Positions 17,332-26,268 of a stretch of DNA of 64,000 nucleotides are shown here, piece by piece. Each line of letters starts with the position of its first letter. Position 1 is the stretch's first letter. The position numbers were made by a program, and so were the translations under genes. The notes under the pieces were generated by a model. The model searched no databases, had not been told where the DNA came from, and was given only the letters and a program-made list of their open reading frames with translations. The stretch comes from Treponema medium (lineage in GTDB: Bacteria > Spirochaetota > Spirochaetia > Treponematales > Treponemataceae): NCBI RefSeq assembly GCF_017161265.1, contig NZ_CP031393.1, forward strand, positions 1,984,001-2,048,000. Reading direction: 5' to 3'.

Positions 17332-18315
17332 CTAATTCATCCATTTTTTCATTATTTCAGTAAAATCGGAAATCATTAAATTGAAATCATAATTCGGTAT
17401 TTTCTTTTTTTGTCTTTCTGCAATGGTTTTAAGTGCAATTAAAAAATACTCTGCCAGTTTTTCTTTTTGCTGACGATGTGTTAATAGGCTGAATTCTTTT
17501 TCAAAATGTATGACGGCTTCTATCTTGCCCGTATCTGCTTTAAATGACCCGTATTGAAATCGGGGGCGCAAGTAATATCCGTTTTCGGAAATTTCTTCTT
17601 TTGTGTATAATTTCTGTAATTCTTTTGCAGCTTCTTGAGTTGATAATTTGCGTCCCGATTCATCGATGACATAGTTTGTTTTACAATGAGCATTATCATA
17701 ATAGCTGAAAGCACATTTCAATAAAATACAATTTACGGCTTTGCCGTATTTTTCGGGACGCATCTTTTTATTTAATTCGTCCTGAAGTTTTTCTTTAATG
17801 CTTTCTATAACCGGTTTTGAATTTTCATAACAGTTTGATATTGTATGCACAATCCAAACAGGATTTTTAGGAATCCAATTACGTTGACTTTCAATTTTTA
17901 TGTCTTCTATATTTTCAGTTACGGGGTAATCCCAACACATCGGTTGTTTTTTGTCTTTGTAGTCGGGAGCGGGGTAATAGGAAGTTCTACCCTGTTCCAT
18001 GGTAAATCCTGTTTTTCTTTTTGACCATATTGCCTCGACAAACCGGAGCTCTCCAAATCTGTTACAAAAAAAGGTACGGGGATTACCGTTAAAAAACACA
18101 CCTCTTGACGCTTCCAAAGGTTCATAATTTCCCCAGCCGATTACGGCAAGACATTCACAAAGTCGTACTGCCTTGTTCCACTCCGAGACGCTTTTATAAT
18201 CCGCATATTTTAAAAACTCTACAAAAAGTTTTTCACGTATGTTTTCAATGGAGTTTTGAGAATGTAAAAAATCTTCCAGTTCCGATAAGCTGTTAATTGC
18301 ATAAATTTCGTTCAT
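17332..18315 (-). CDS. Hypothetical protein
   Basis: This is a 327-residue soluble protein with no family recognised. It starts with a helical 'EIYAINSLSELEDFLHS', continues through an aromatic-rich beta part ('FFNGNPRTFFCNRFGELRF'), and ends helical ('EKLAEYFLIALKTIAERQ'). ATG 18315 is preferred because 'aagga' is nine bases upstream; ATG 18324 is too close to it. The 5' end overlaps the truncated YwqG remnant by 23 bases. Confidence 0.6.
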   Translation of the reverse strand: MNEIYAINSLSELEDFLHSQNSIENIREKLFVEFLKYADYKSVSEWNKAVRLCECLAVIGWGNYEPLEASRGVFFNGNPRTFFCNRFGELRFVEAIWSKRKTGFTMEQGRTSYYPAPDYKDKKQPMCWDYPVTENIEDIKIESQRNWIPKNPVWIVHTISNCYENSKPVIESIKEKLQDELNKKMRPEKYGKAVNCILLKCAFSYYDNAHCKTNYVIDESGRKLSTQEAAKELQKLYTKEEISENGYYLRPRFQYGSFKADTGKIEAVIHFEKEFSLLTHRQQKEKLAEYFLIALKTIAERQKKKIPNYDFNLMISDFTEIMKKWMN

Positions 18316-18502
18316 ATTTGCCATCCTTGTCTTTCGGATAGTCCATACCGACAGGTAAATAAGAGGTTCCCAAAAACTTGGAACTTTTTATATCCGTTGT
18401 TTCACCGTCGTTTAGGGCTGTCGCAAAAATTTCGACAGAACGCTGCCTGTATTTTTGTAAAGCGGTTTCGTATTCTTTCAGAAAATCGGGAATTTGTTTC
18501 AT
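18293..18502 (-). pseudogene. Truncated YwqG/DUF1963 family N-terminus
   Basis: This is only 69 residues, whereas YwqG-type proteins are about 250-280. It keeps the conserved opening 'KSSKFLGTSYLPVGMDYPKD', then departs from the family after 'KDGK' and stops. A proper ribosome site, 'aaggag', lies before ATG 18502, so the stub may still be translated. The missing part was presumably lost when the following gene was brought in. Confidence 0.6.
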
Positions 18503-18519
18503 GATTATACTCCTTATAT

Positions 18520-19287
18520 TTAATCCTTACTTAAAAATCTGACAGCCGATTTGCGAGCCTTTTCTATTTTTACAACATCTGCATTTTCAACAGCGATAGA
18601 CGATATCCATTTTTTACCGAATAAACTCTGTGCCGACTCTATTATTACGCCGCATGCAAAAAGGTCTTTTTCCACAGCGATTGCCTGTCTCAAAACATCT
18701 TTTACTTCCGGGAGTATTGTTTGACTATGCAGTCTGTTACATGATAATTGCCATAGCCCCGAAGCTGACCATGCACGGCAAAGACTATCCTCGTCGTGAA
18801 GCATTCTGTCATTAAAAATACCAATCTCTTGCGCTGTCCCAACCCACCCGATAGCTATCAACGCTTTCCGCCTCAGAACACAGTCCTTCGTATTTGTAAG
18901 CGAAACAAGTATCGGCACAAGACGATTGCATGCAGCCGTATGAAAATCGCGATGTTTCGACCTCACAAGAATTTCGGCAATGAGATAGGCGGTGAACACC
19001 CGTATTTTTTCGGTTGCTGCTTTGTTTATAGTCGCAAAAAGAAAATTAATTCCTGCTAAATCGTGTTTGTCGAAACTGTTACTCAAATGCAACGGATCAT
19101 CTCGCCCCCAGTCTTCGCAAATCAATTCGTAATGATAAGCGAGCTGATTACTGCCGCCTAAATCGGCTATAAAACCGATACATTCGCTAAGAGGAAAATC
19201 GGCTCTTTGTAATTCGGCATACTTTTTTTGCAAATCTTCTTTTGTAAGATTTTGACGGCGTAACCGCTCCGCTTCAAGTTCTTGCAA
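18520..19287 (-). CDS. HEAT-repeat-type helical protein
   Basis: This 255-residue protein is made of helix pairs ('TAYLIAEILVRSKHRDFHTA', 'RLVPILVSLTNTKDCVLRRK', 'ALIAIGWVGTAQEIGIF'), in the manner of HEAT/armadillo scaffolds. The start is TTG 19287 with 'aggaagg' eight bases upstream. It precedes the YwqG stub by 17 bases on the same strand. HEAT-like proteins occur as immunity partners, but the function here is unknown. Confidence 0.6.
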   Translation of the reverse strand: MQELEAERLRRQNLTKEDLQKKYAELQRADFPLSECIGFIADLGGSNQLAYHYELICEDWGRDDPLHLSNSFDKHDLAGINFLFATINKAATEKIRVFTAYLIAEILVRSKHRDFHTAACNRLVPILVSLTNTKDCVLRRKALIAIGWVGTAQEIGIFNDRMLHDEDSLCRAWSASGLWQLSCNRLHSQTILPEVKDVLRQAIAVEKDLFACGVIIESAQSLFGKKWISSIAVENADVVKIEKARKSAVRFLSKD

Positions 19288-19415
19288 AACTTTTTCCTTC
19301 CTTTAACATATCTTCAAAAAGAGGGAGAGGCTCTGCATGCTCCATTTTTAAGTTATGAATATAAGAATTGTTTTTTATACAATATCATTTCCTGCGTATT
19401 TTTAGTAAATTTGTT

Positions 19416-19718
19416 TTACAACTTATATTTTTCAATCAGCTCCATCAGCACAGACGCGGTATCAATTTCTTCTGAAAGTAAATCGTCAAACTCTTCTTCA
19501 AGCTCATCTTGTTTATCATAAATCCATGATAAAAATTCTTTTGATTTTTTATAGTTTTGATGAATAAAATAATATTCACCTAAAATACATTTTGCAGATG
19601 TAACACTGGCAAGATCATCATCGAGTTCGATGACTTTATTCAAAGTTTCCAAGGCTTCATCATACAATTTTTTATTTAGTTGCAGCATGCCCTTTTTTAG
19701 ATATAATTCTCCGTTCAT
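19416..19718 (-). CDS. Small TPR-like protein
   Basis: The product is 100 residues. One TPR pair is visible: 'ELYLKKGMLQLNKKLYDEAL', 'ETLNKVIELDDDLASVTSA' and 'CILGEYYFIHQNYKKSKEFL'. An acidic helix 'DELEEEFDDLLSEEIDTA' follows. 'aggggt' precedes ATG 19718. It likely acts as a protein-protein adaptor. It lies next to a copy of repeat C. Confidence 0.6.
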   Translation of the reverse strand: MNGELYLKKGMLQLNKKLYDEALETLNKVIELDDDLASVTSAKCILGEYYFIHQNYKKSKEFLSWIYDKQDELEEEFDDLLSEEIDTASVLMELIEKYKL

Positions 19719-19727
19719 ATTTTTACC

Positions 19728-19886
19728 CCTATAAAAACTTTTTACAAGGATTATTAAATCCTGAAAAAAGTTTTTTCAAATGTGTGCCGGAAAGCACACA
19801 TATATAATAATACGATGTCTGCCTGAAAGGCAAACTCGAAGATAAACAGTGAGGCTGAATTTCTGCCGAACTGTTTATCGTGCCTC
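19728..19886. repeat. Repeat C, first copy
   Basis: The order is: 'ataaaaactttttac', hairpin 'tgtgtgc'/'gcacaca', spacer 'tatataataatacgatg', hairpin 'tgcct'/'aggca', 'aactcg', then hairpin 'gataaacagt'/'actgtttatc' (19841-19850 with 19870-19879). The same order occurs at 27763-27943 with different stem bases. The gap 19887-19936 shows nothing more. Confidence 0.75.
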
Positions 19887-19936
19887 CATATATTTATTCT
19901 ATCATCTTTTAGCAATTTTGTAAGTGTACTATTCTT

Positions 19937-20437
19937 TTATATTGTTACCTTCCTTGCAAGATTATCAAAAACACTGTCAAAAAAATAAAGAGAAAAAACA
20001 ACAATAATGGGAATGATGATAAGTTCAATGTAGTATAGTTTAGCCGAAATTGTATTTTGTTGAAAAATTTTTATTTTTCTTGTAAGTTGTCTAATAGCTA
20101 AAAACAAATTCGTTATTATAAACGATACTAAAAATCTATAGCTCTCGATAACAATATCAAAAGAAAAGGTAAGAGTTCCGGTAAAAACTCCTGTCTTTGG
20201 GAAATAGTATCCGATGATATATACCGCAATATTTAGCATGATGTAGTTCAAAAAAGTTTTAAGATATTTATTTTCAATTTTCGGAAACAAATCGGGAAGT
20301 CCTCCCCAAAGAGGGGCCGAATCATTATATCTCCTTTGTTTTAGCAGTGTGAAAAATCTTGTGATTAACACTATATCGGCTGTAAAAACTAAAAAAGTAA
20401 AAATTACTATTACTGTTGTAGTTACAATTTTATTCAT
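19937..20437 (-). CDS. Membrane protein of unknown function
   Basis: The product is 166 residues with four hydrophobic segments, near residues 7-29, 62-80, 93-115 and 133-153, and a basic loop 'LTRKIKIFQQN'. No family is recognised. No strong ribosome site precedes ATG 20437. It lies between repeat C and repeat A. Confidence 0.5.
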   Translation of the reverse strand: MNKIVTTTVIVIFTFLVFTADIVLITRFFTLLKQRRYNDSAPLWGGLPDLFPKIENKYLKTFLNYIMLNIAVYIIGYYFPKTGVFTGTLTFSFDIVIESYRFLVSFIITNLFLAIRQLTRKIKIFQQNTISAKLYYIELIIIPIIVVFSLYFFDSVFDNLARKVTI

Positions 20438-20511
20438 GTTAATTTCTAAAGATATGCGGAAAATTTACTGTGAACACTTCCTATTCTTTTGGAGAAAGAT
20501 TCTCGAAGTCT

Positions 20512-20748
20512 TTATTCGTGCGGAGAGTTTAATACCCCGATGCTTGCGTCGTAATAAAGGGTATTAAAGCCGACTGCAACCACCTTATAGAACACACAGT
20601 GCGAAACGTTGAGCACTGTGCCCCGACGCAAGCGTCGGGGTTGTTGATTTATCATTGCGAATATCTTTTTTACAAATTCATTTTCAGAATCATCGGCTAA
20701 GTGAGCAATCGTTAAAATAGTTGCGCCGTCAAAATAATTCGGAAACAT
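20512..20748 (-). pseudogene. Small gene truncated by repeat A
   Basis: Only the first 33 residues, 'MFPNYFDGATILTIAHLADD' through 'VKKIFAMI', are native. The remainder of the frame is translated repeat A. It starts 10 bases after the stop of the LRR gene at 20758-22251 and shares its transcript. No family can be named from the stub. Confidence 0.55.
20514..20649 (+). repeat. Repeat A, longest copy
   Basis: It starts 'attcgtgcggagagttta' and ends 'gttgattt'. It has the same outer 'taataccc'/'gggtatta' pairing as the 10011 copy, the same linker 'gccgactgcaaccacctta', an extra hairpin 'cacagtgc'/'gcactgtg', and a final 'ccccgacgc'/'gcgtcgggg' stem. It cuts off the minus-strand gene that starts at 20748. 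Confidence 0.8.
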
Positions 20749-20757
20749 CTTTTAATC

Positions 20758-22251
20758 CTAAAAATCCCGTGTCAGGTCAAAAATTTCTAAGAGTTTTTCT
20801 TTATTGATAGATAGAGAAGGCGGTATTAAATCTAAAAGTTCTGTAAGAGCACAATAGATATCCTCTCTTTCTACTGTTTCGATAAAATACTTGCGTTTGT
20901 CCATTTTATTAAAACTTTCGGTATAGGCCTTCACCAAAGCTTCGGCTGACTGTGCGGCTTCGCTTGGGGACATTTGTTCCAATTTGAGGATTTCGGCTCT
21001 TGTTTTTTTATATAAATCGGCCGCTTTCTTGGCATTCGCTGCAGAAATATTTTCCTGTCCGTCCCATGAGCGGAACGGATTGTCAAGGTTCTGCGCTAGC
21101 CATTCGGGTTTTCTCGGCTTTTGTATCCAAAGGTTAAGACCTCGTTCTGTTTTCTTTTTATACAGTTGTTTTGCTTTTTTTGCCGCATTTTCCGGCAGGC
21201 TGCTCATCCAAAACCAATGTAAGTTAGGTAAACATTCCGGCTCCGGAATGTCTTCGGCAGAAAAACCGAATAAATCAACCGTAGTAAAGCTCTCCAGTTT
21301 TGTAAATTGGGATAGCATAGAAAGGTTAGAAAGAATACCGGGTTTGCCCCATAGTCGCAATTCCTTCAGCATCGGATATGCTTTTAAAATCTCGGCTACA
21401 TCAAGTTCTGTAATCTCTGAGCAATGCAGTTTGCCCAAGTCTTTTAGCCCCTGTATTTTAGGCACTATTTCAGTTGATGTTAAAAGTAATAAAGCTCCGT
21501 TTTCAACAGCATGTATTTTACAGTTATTTGTTACTTCACCTAACAGAATAAGTTCTTCCAATTCGTTATTCAGATACAGTTCTTCCACGCCGTTCATATC
21601 AATAGAAAGTTTGTGCAAATGCGCATTGGAAAAATCCAATCTTTTTTGCTGATGATTTTCAAGTACCAGCTCATCTAAAAACGGACATGATTGTAAATAG
21701 TCATATAAACCGATATGCCATTTTTTACATGCCAAATAGGATAAGCATGGAAAGGCTTTTAATTCCAGCACATTTTCAAAAGGAACATCATCATGTATGC
21801 GATGTCTGGAAACCGATATTTCTTTTCCGGCAAATATAATTTTTTCCTTACTGCTCTCCGCTTTTTTAAACGCATCTCTTTGCTCTTTAGGAATCTCCTG
21901 CCATTTAAGTTGACGATATACTTCATATCCGTTTCCCCAAAACATTGCATAGGTATTTGTGCTTTCATCGGTTAATGGCTGCATGTTACCGATTAACATA
22001 TGGTTCGCAGGCACCATGATATCAACATTACAAAGATGCAGACCACGTTTCCAGTACATAAAGTCCTGATAAAGCGGCTTTAGTAAAGGTAATTCTTCCT
22101 CTTTGAGAGGCTGTTCACCCGACCAATCTAACCAGAGCAGCACTGCTTTCGGTTTTTTCTCACCTTCCTCTATCTTGGTTATTTGGCACGCAGTATATTT
22201 TTTTAAATGTGAATTATACACACAGTATACATCGCCGGTTTTCGCTCGCAT
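20758..22251 (-). CDS. Large LRR-containing protein with Imm26-like N-terminus
   Basis: The product is 497 residues. Residues 1-90 are a beta-rich domain ('TGDVYCVYNSHLKKYTACQI', 'PKAVLLWLDWSGEQPL') that resembles an Imm26-type module. From about 155 to 370 there are irregular leucine-rich repeats ('FLDELVLENHQQKRLDFSN', 'VEELYLNNELEELILLGEV', 'MLKELRLWGKPGILSN'). A helical C-terminal part carries 'LDNPFRSWDGQENISAANA'. 'agaggg' precedes ATG 22251. A binding or immunity role is inferred from its neighbours. Confidence 0.65.
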   Translation of the reverse strand: MRAKTGDVYCVYNSHLKKYTACQITKIEEGEKKPKAVLLWLDWSGEQPLKEEELPLLKPLYQDFMYWKRGLHLCNVDIMVPANHMLIGNMQPLTDESTNTYAMFWGNGYEVYRQLKWQEIPKEQRDAFKKAESSKEKIIFAGKEISVSRHRIHDDVPFENVLELKAFPCLSYLACKKWHIGLYDYLQSCPFLDELVLENHQQKRLDFSNAHLHKLSIDMNGVEELYLNNELEELILLGEVTNNCKIHAVENGALLLLTSTEIVPKIQGLKDLGKLHCSEITELDVAEILKAYPMLKELRLWGKPGILSNLSMLSQFTKLESFTTVDLFGFSAEDIPEPECLPNLHWFWMSSLPENAAKKAKQLYKKKTERGLNLWIQKPRKPEWLAQNLDNPFRSWDGQENISAANAKKAADLYKKTRAEILKLEQMSPSEAAQSAEALVKAYTESFNKMDKRKYFIETVEREDIYCALTELLDLIPPSLSINKEKLLEIFDLTRDF

Positions 22252-22294
22252 AATTATGCCCTCTTCTTCTTATATATTATTACATTTCAAAATT

Positions 22295-22371
22295 TTAATT
22301 TTGCGACAAACTGTATTCGCTCAATCCTATTTCTTTTAAGTTTCCATCTTTACCGTAACCGCCGTCTAGGA
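22295..22371 (-). pseudogene. C-terminal remnant of a lost gene
   Basis: An open frame without a start reads 'ILDGGYGKDGNLKEIGLSEY', then 'SLSQN', ending at a TAA (22295-22297). It is flanked by AT-rich noncoding DNA and looks like the tail of a deleted gene. The rest of 22252-22434 shows nothing. Confidence 0.35.
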
Positions 22372-22434
22372 TATTTTTTTAATTTTTTTAGTGCTTCTAT
22401 TAATTTTATAATATTTATCCTTTTTTTAATTATA

Positions 22435-23229
22435 TCATAGTATCTGTTCTTTGATAATCCTATCCAAATATAATTTATCTACGCTTATCCATTCAATGCT
22501 TTCTTTCCCATTTTTATAATTGCGATATTGGAATATCATCTCATCCCTTGTTTGAAATAATGCATTCACAGTCCAATTTTTTTCTAAATCATCTATTTTA
22601 CAATCAATAATAAGCTCATCAATTAATTCAAGTGCGGATAAGTCAAATACATAGCATTTCCCCTCAGTGGTACAAAATATTCCGAAACTATCATTGATTT
22701 TCTGTACATTGGATAATGAATCTTCTTTAAATAAAGAAGATGTATTTTCAGCAATCGGCGTAAAATCCGAGGAAGAAATTTTAAAAAAAGCCGAACTGTA
22801 AAAATCAGCAAGAAAAGCATATTTATCGAAGCTAAACATATAAGATAAATTTTTAGGAAACTTATATATTATTTTCAGCTCATTTTGAGTTAATTCTATG
22901 CAATAATCTTGGGAGCCGTCCTGTCCTGCTGAAAAAGATACTATTATACGATTTTCTTCATTTAAACTTGTAAAAGCTATATCTGAATCGCTCAATTCAT
23001 CTTCCATTTTTATAGAAGCAATTTTGTTCGCAGTTTCATCAAATGCGATTATGCTTACGCAATTTTCGTCCCGCCGCTTTGATGCCCAAATAATCTTATT
23101 TGTATGAGGAGATTGATAGATAATGTCAGCTTCCCGGTTTATCATTTTTTCAATCTCGGCACTTGGTTTTCTGTTGATGTCCTCTAAAAAACAATCTTTA
23201 GTTTTGCTATAGAATTTAACATAAATCAT
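22435..23229 (-). CDS. Hypothetical beta-propeller-like protein
   Basis: This is a 264-residue soluble protein of repeated strand-turn units ('NKIIWASKRRDENCVSIIAF', 'NRIIVSFSAGQDGSQDYCIE', 'GKCYVFDLSALELIDELIID'). No family is recognised. Its style is like the protein at 7678-8652. No clear ribosome site is seen. It stands between two gene remnants. Confidence 0.55.
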   Translation of the reverse strand: MIYVKFYSKTKDCFLEDINRKPSAEIEKMINREADIIYQSPHTNKIIWASKRRDENCVSIIAFDETANKIASIKMEDELSDSDIAFTSLNEENRIIVSFSAGQDGSQDYCIELTQNELKIIYKFPKNLSYMFSFDKYAFLADFYSSAFFKISSSDFTPIAENTSSLFKEDSLSNVQKINDSFGIFCTTEGKCYVFDLSALELIDELIIDCKIDDLEKNWTVNALFQTRDEMIFQYRNYKNGKESIEWISVDKLYLDRIIKEQIL

Positions 23230-23246
23230 AGTTTGTTGCTTTCTCT

Positions 23247-23360
23247 CTAATCCTCATCTGTTTCATAACTGCCCACATAGACAAATTTCTCGGGATTATT
23301 CTTAATGTAATCTATCAGCTTATCGCCAAAGTCCTCGTTTTCATAGAAGAATTGTAACAT
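23247..23360 (-). CDS. Short ORF, possible gene remnant
   Basis: The product is 37 residues, 'MLQFFYENEDFGDKLIDYIK' then 'NNPEKFVYVGSYETDED', with natural-looking composition. 'aggga' directly touches the ATG, which is too close to act as a ribosome site. It probably is the tail of a lost gene rather than a complete one. Confidence 0.35.
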   Translation of the reverse strand: MLQFFYENEDFGDKLIDYIKNNPEKFVYVGSYETDED

Positions 23361-23402
23361 TCCCTATATTTGATTTTGCAGGGGCAAACTTTTCATAGTA
23401 GT

Positions 23403-23534
23403 TTATACTCTATCATAACCTATGTTATATAACATTGTAGGAAAAAATATCAAAGGTCTTTCTAAAAGATTGACTGTCTTATCTGCGAATACAAATGTAG
23501 AAATAAGAACATTCGTATCTAAAAAAATTCACAT
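23403..23534 (-). pseudogene. PIN-domain toxin remnant
   Basis: The frame reads 'IFLDTNVLISTFVFADKTVN' then 'LLERPL', the first strand and helix of a PIN (VapC-like) RNase, including the first catalytic Asp. The ATG at 23534-23532 is followed at once by TGA, and the rest of the domain (about 90 residues) is missing. It sits directly after the antitoxin remnant with a TAATG overlap, as in an intact toxin-antitoxin pair. Confidence 0.65.
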
Positions 23535-23757
23535 TATACTAACTGTGAGCGGCAAAAAGCCGCCATATTCGATAACATTTCTTCTTCAGAAGTCCATCCT
23601 TTATCATCGGTAAACATTTCCTGTATTTGTCGGATGATAGCTTTGGTATTTTCTTACAGGAACTAATAAGAAACTCAATATATTTTATCACCGCTGTATA
23701 ATCTTCCTCCGTTAGCATTTTCACCATTTGTGTAAGCTCAGAAACCGGAACTGCCAT
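23534..23757 (-). pseudogene. Frameshifted antitoxin gene
   Basis: The start 'MAVPVSELTQMVKMLTEEDY', then 'TAVIKYIEFLISS', is typical of antitoxins paired with PIN toxins. Near 23655 the frame changes; the alternative frame gives 'AIIRQIQEMFTDDKGWTSEE', then 'EMLSNMAAFCRSQ', the expected end. A single-base frameshift therefore inactivated it. The true stop (23534-23536) overlaps the toxin start. Confidence 0.6.
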
Positions 23758-23906
23758 TTGATACCTCCTATATAATTAACACTATAAATATTATATCATA
23801 TTTTTTTCAAAAAAATAGTTAGGAAGTATTTATGGTACAGGGAAACCACACCAGAAAAAATTATGGCAAAATTTTAGCTCATTTCTCACATAAAAAACAA
23901 AATAAA

Positions 23907-24072
23907 TCAAAAACTGTATAAAATCATGCTGATAGTGCATAACGATAGATTATGAAAGCTCTCGTTACAACATATTTCAGTAAAAAAGTCGATTTTCTCA
24001 CAGATTTTTGCTAAGTAGATGCTTTGCTTTTTACGTTCAGCTAAAAGCCACTTTTCGTGTTCTTGATTAAAA
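23907..24072 (-). pseudogene. Degraded reading frame in a gene-poor stretch
   Basis: In the minus strand an open frame reads 'FNQEHEKWLLAERKKQSIYL', then 'AKICEKIDFFTEICC'. It is preceded in another frame by a possible start 'MNKIRIMGIF'. It may be a frameshifted small gene. The rest of 23758-24240 shows no other feature. Confidence 0.25.
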
Positions 24073-24240
24073 AATACCCATAATACGAATTTTATTCATA
24101 TTAAACCATCCTAATTACTAATAATATAAACCTTGGAGTTAGGTTCAAGGTAAGCGGTTTTTGGAAATATTTTACGGGAAAGGGGAAGATTCTTTTGAAA
24201 GGTGGATAGTGGGTTATATTTTTAATTCATTTATTATAAT

Positions 24241-26268
24241 TTAATCATTTAATTTTGACATGCCTATTTTGAGTTTTGAATCAACTGTTTTATGTATACA
24301 TGGAAATTTATCTTCAAAAAATATACAGAAAGATTCGAGAAGTATTTTTTTTGAATAATCAGATTTCAACTCAATTTCTATTTGCTTTTGTGAGAAATAT
24401 GATTCTTGAGAAATATCCCTATGATAAGAGAAATCATCAAAAGAAATTTCAAGAATCGCGTTTTTATATTCTAACTCAAATTTTTTACGCTTATTTTTTA
24501 TTATTAATAACGGTGCAACAAATTCTGTTGTTATATCTTTTTCTAACGTGGATTTTTCTTTGATATAATCATAACATGAAGCAATATCGTCAGAAGAAAT
24601 TTTTTTTTCATATTCGAATCTCTCATTTTTATTCTCTACTAAATCAGTATCTGTTTTTGAAACAGGTGTTTTTATTGTGAAAATGTAGTCTGAGTTCCTC
24701 TTTCGAATCCTTATTGTTTCACTGGCTTCATAAAATTCTCTTTTCAAGGTATCATAATATGTGTCTATTTGTTCACAAAAATCAATTTGCTTAAAATTTT
24801 CATGATAATTTTCAGCTAAAAATTTTTCTATCTCATCAAACGATAATTCATTTAGCAGATATTTATTTTCAATTTCAATATGATTTCTTGAATCATAAGA
24901 ATCCACTAAATTTCTTACTTCCTGAATACATTCACTTTTTTTTTCGATAACCAGATATTCCAAAATATCATAATTTATATATGTGTATATACCAGTATAC
25001 TTATTTACTATATCATTCTGTGAATTATTAAATACCGAAGATATCTCTGTGATATCTTGCATTTTTCCTAATTTATTCAATACTAATATATTTTCTTTAT
25101 TAGATTTATACATTGTAAATTCAAATTTTTTTTCTATCCAAAAATATTTTGTATTCATATTATCCATAATTAGTTTATAATGTTGTAAAATTTGAAAAAA
25201 CTCTTTTTTGAAATCATCAATATTCTTTTGTTTCCCATCTAAGATTCTTACTTTAGTAAATTTCTCTCTATTAATGTAAGCAGTACATAATTTTGATAAG
25301 ACTTTATCTTTAGATTTCATCCAGATTTTAAAATCAGAAGTTAAAGTTGATTCATCTAAATCACAATACTCAGCAATAGATAATTTATTATTATTTATTT
25401 TATTTATATATTCAGGAGTATACTCTAATTTCTTATCATCAATTAATTTTCTAACTCGTGTAAATATTAATCGTATTATCTCTTCAAATTCTAGCTTTAT
25501 AGGATGATAATAAACACTTTTATTCATTTGATATCGTGAAAATAGATACTCTTCTATATCGGTTAGATATTTTTCTTGTATATATACGACAGGTTGACTA
25601 TCATATATTGTAATATGTATTGCACTTATTATCCTATTTAAATCTATATTGCCAAAAATAACACCAGTATGATAACTATCACGGAGCAAATAGTCTAATC
25701 GATCTGCATCTATTTGACTGCTAATTAATGAAGATAGTACATTATAAAATATTCTATTAGAATCATCTATTTTTTTTATTGTATTTTTTTCAATAAGACT
25801 TGCGACATCATTTGGCATATTTTCATCAAACTCAACACATAGAGCTTGATGTATTGATGTTTTTTTATTTTTAATTATATCTACAGTCCAATGTTCATGA
25901 GTTTGTATATTTGAAAAAATATTTTCAAAAGCATGAGAAAATGGGCCATGACCTATATCATGAAGTAATGCTGCAAGTAAGGCAACATCTTTATCTCGTT
26001 CACTTATATCATACTTTAAGTTTGACAATTGCTCTGAAATTTGAGTTATCATTTTTTTCATGACATAAAAAGTTCCAATAGAATGGCTAAATCGAGTATG
26101 ATCTGCACTAGGAAATATTAGACTAGCAATCGATAATTGACGAATTCTTCTTAATCTTTGAAATTCTTTTGTACTTATAATAGCAATATATCTATTTTCG
26201 ATAATTATATCTCCATGTACAGCATCTCGTAAAATTTTATAATCTTTCGGAAACCAATTTTTTTGCAT
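24241..26268 (-). CDS. HD-domain phosphohydrolase fused to a CYTH (triphosphate tunnel) domain
   Basis: The product is 675 residues. The N-terminal ~430 are a dGTPase/SAMHD1-type HD enzyme: 'ILRDAVHGDI' (12-21), 'SADHTRFSHSIGTF' (54-67), 'LLHDIGHGPFSHAFE' (101-115, HD pair H103/D104), and 'QIDADRLDYLLRDS' (185-198). From about 462 a CYTH domain begins with E465-x-E467-x-K469 ('IEIENKYLL'), then 'TYYDT' (503-507), 'IRIRKR' (519-524) and 'FEYEK' (551-555). HD enzymes of this class hydrolyse nucleotides, and CYTH domains bind or cleave triphosphates. The substrate of the fusion is unknown. The gene is markedly AT-rich, suggesting transfer. Confidence 0.85.
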   Translation of the reverse strand: MQKNWFPKDYKILRDAVHGDIIIENRYIAIISTKEFQRLRRIRQLSIASLIFPSADHTRFSHSIGTFYVMKKMITQISEQLSNLKYDISERDKDVALLAALLHDIGHGPFSHAFENIFSNIQTHEHWTVDIIKNKKTSIHQALCVEFDENMPNDVASLIEKNTIKKIDDSNRIFYNVLSSLISSQIDADRLDYLLRDSYHTGVIFGNIDLNRIISAIHITIYDSQPVVYIQEKYLTDIEEYLFSRYQMNKSVYYHPIKLEFEEIIRLIFTRVRKLIDDKKLEYTPEYINKINNNKLSIAEYCDLDESTLTSDFKIWMKSKDKVLSKLCTAYINREKFTKVRILDGKQKNIDDFKKEFFQILQHYKLIMDNMNTKYFWIEKKFEFTMYKSNKENILVLNKLGKMQDITEISSVFNNSQNDIVNKYTGIYTYINYDILEYLVIEKKSECIQEVRNLVDSYDSRNHIEIENKYLLNELSFDEIEKFLAENYHENFKQIDFCEQIDTYYDTLKREFYEASETIRIRKRNSDYIFTIKTPVSKTDTDLVENKNERFEYEKKISSDDIASCYDYIKEKSTLEKDITTEFVAPLLIIKNKRKKFELEYKNAILEISFDDFSYHRDISQESYFSQKQIEIELKSDYSKKILLESFCIFFEDKFPCIHKTVDSKLKIGMSKLND

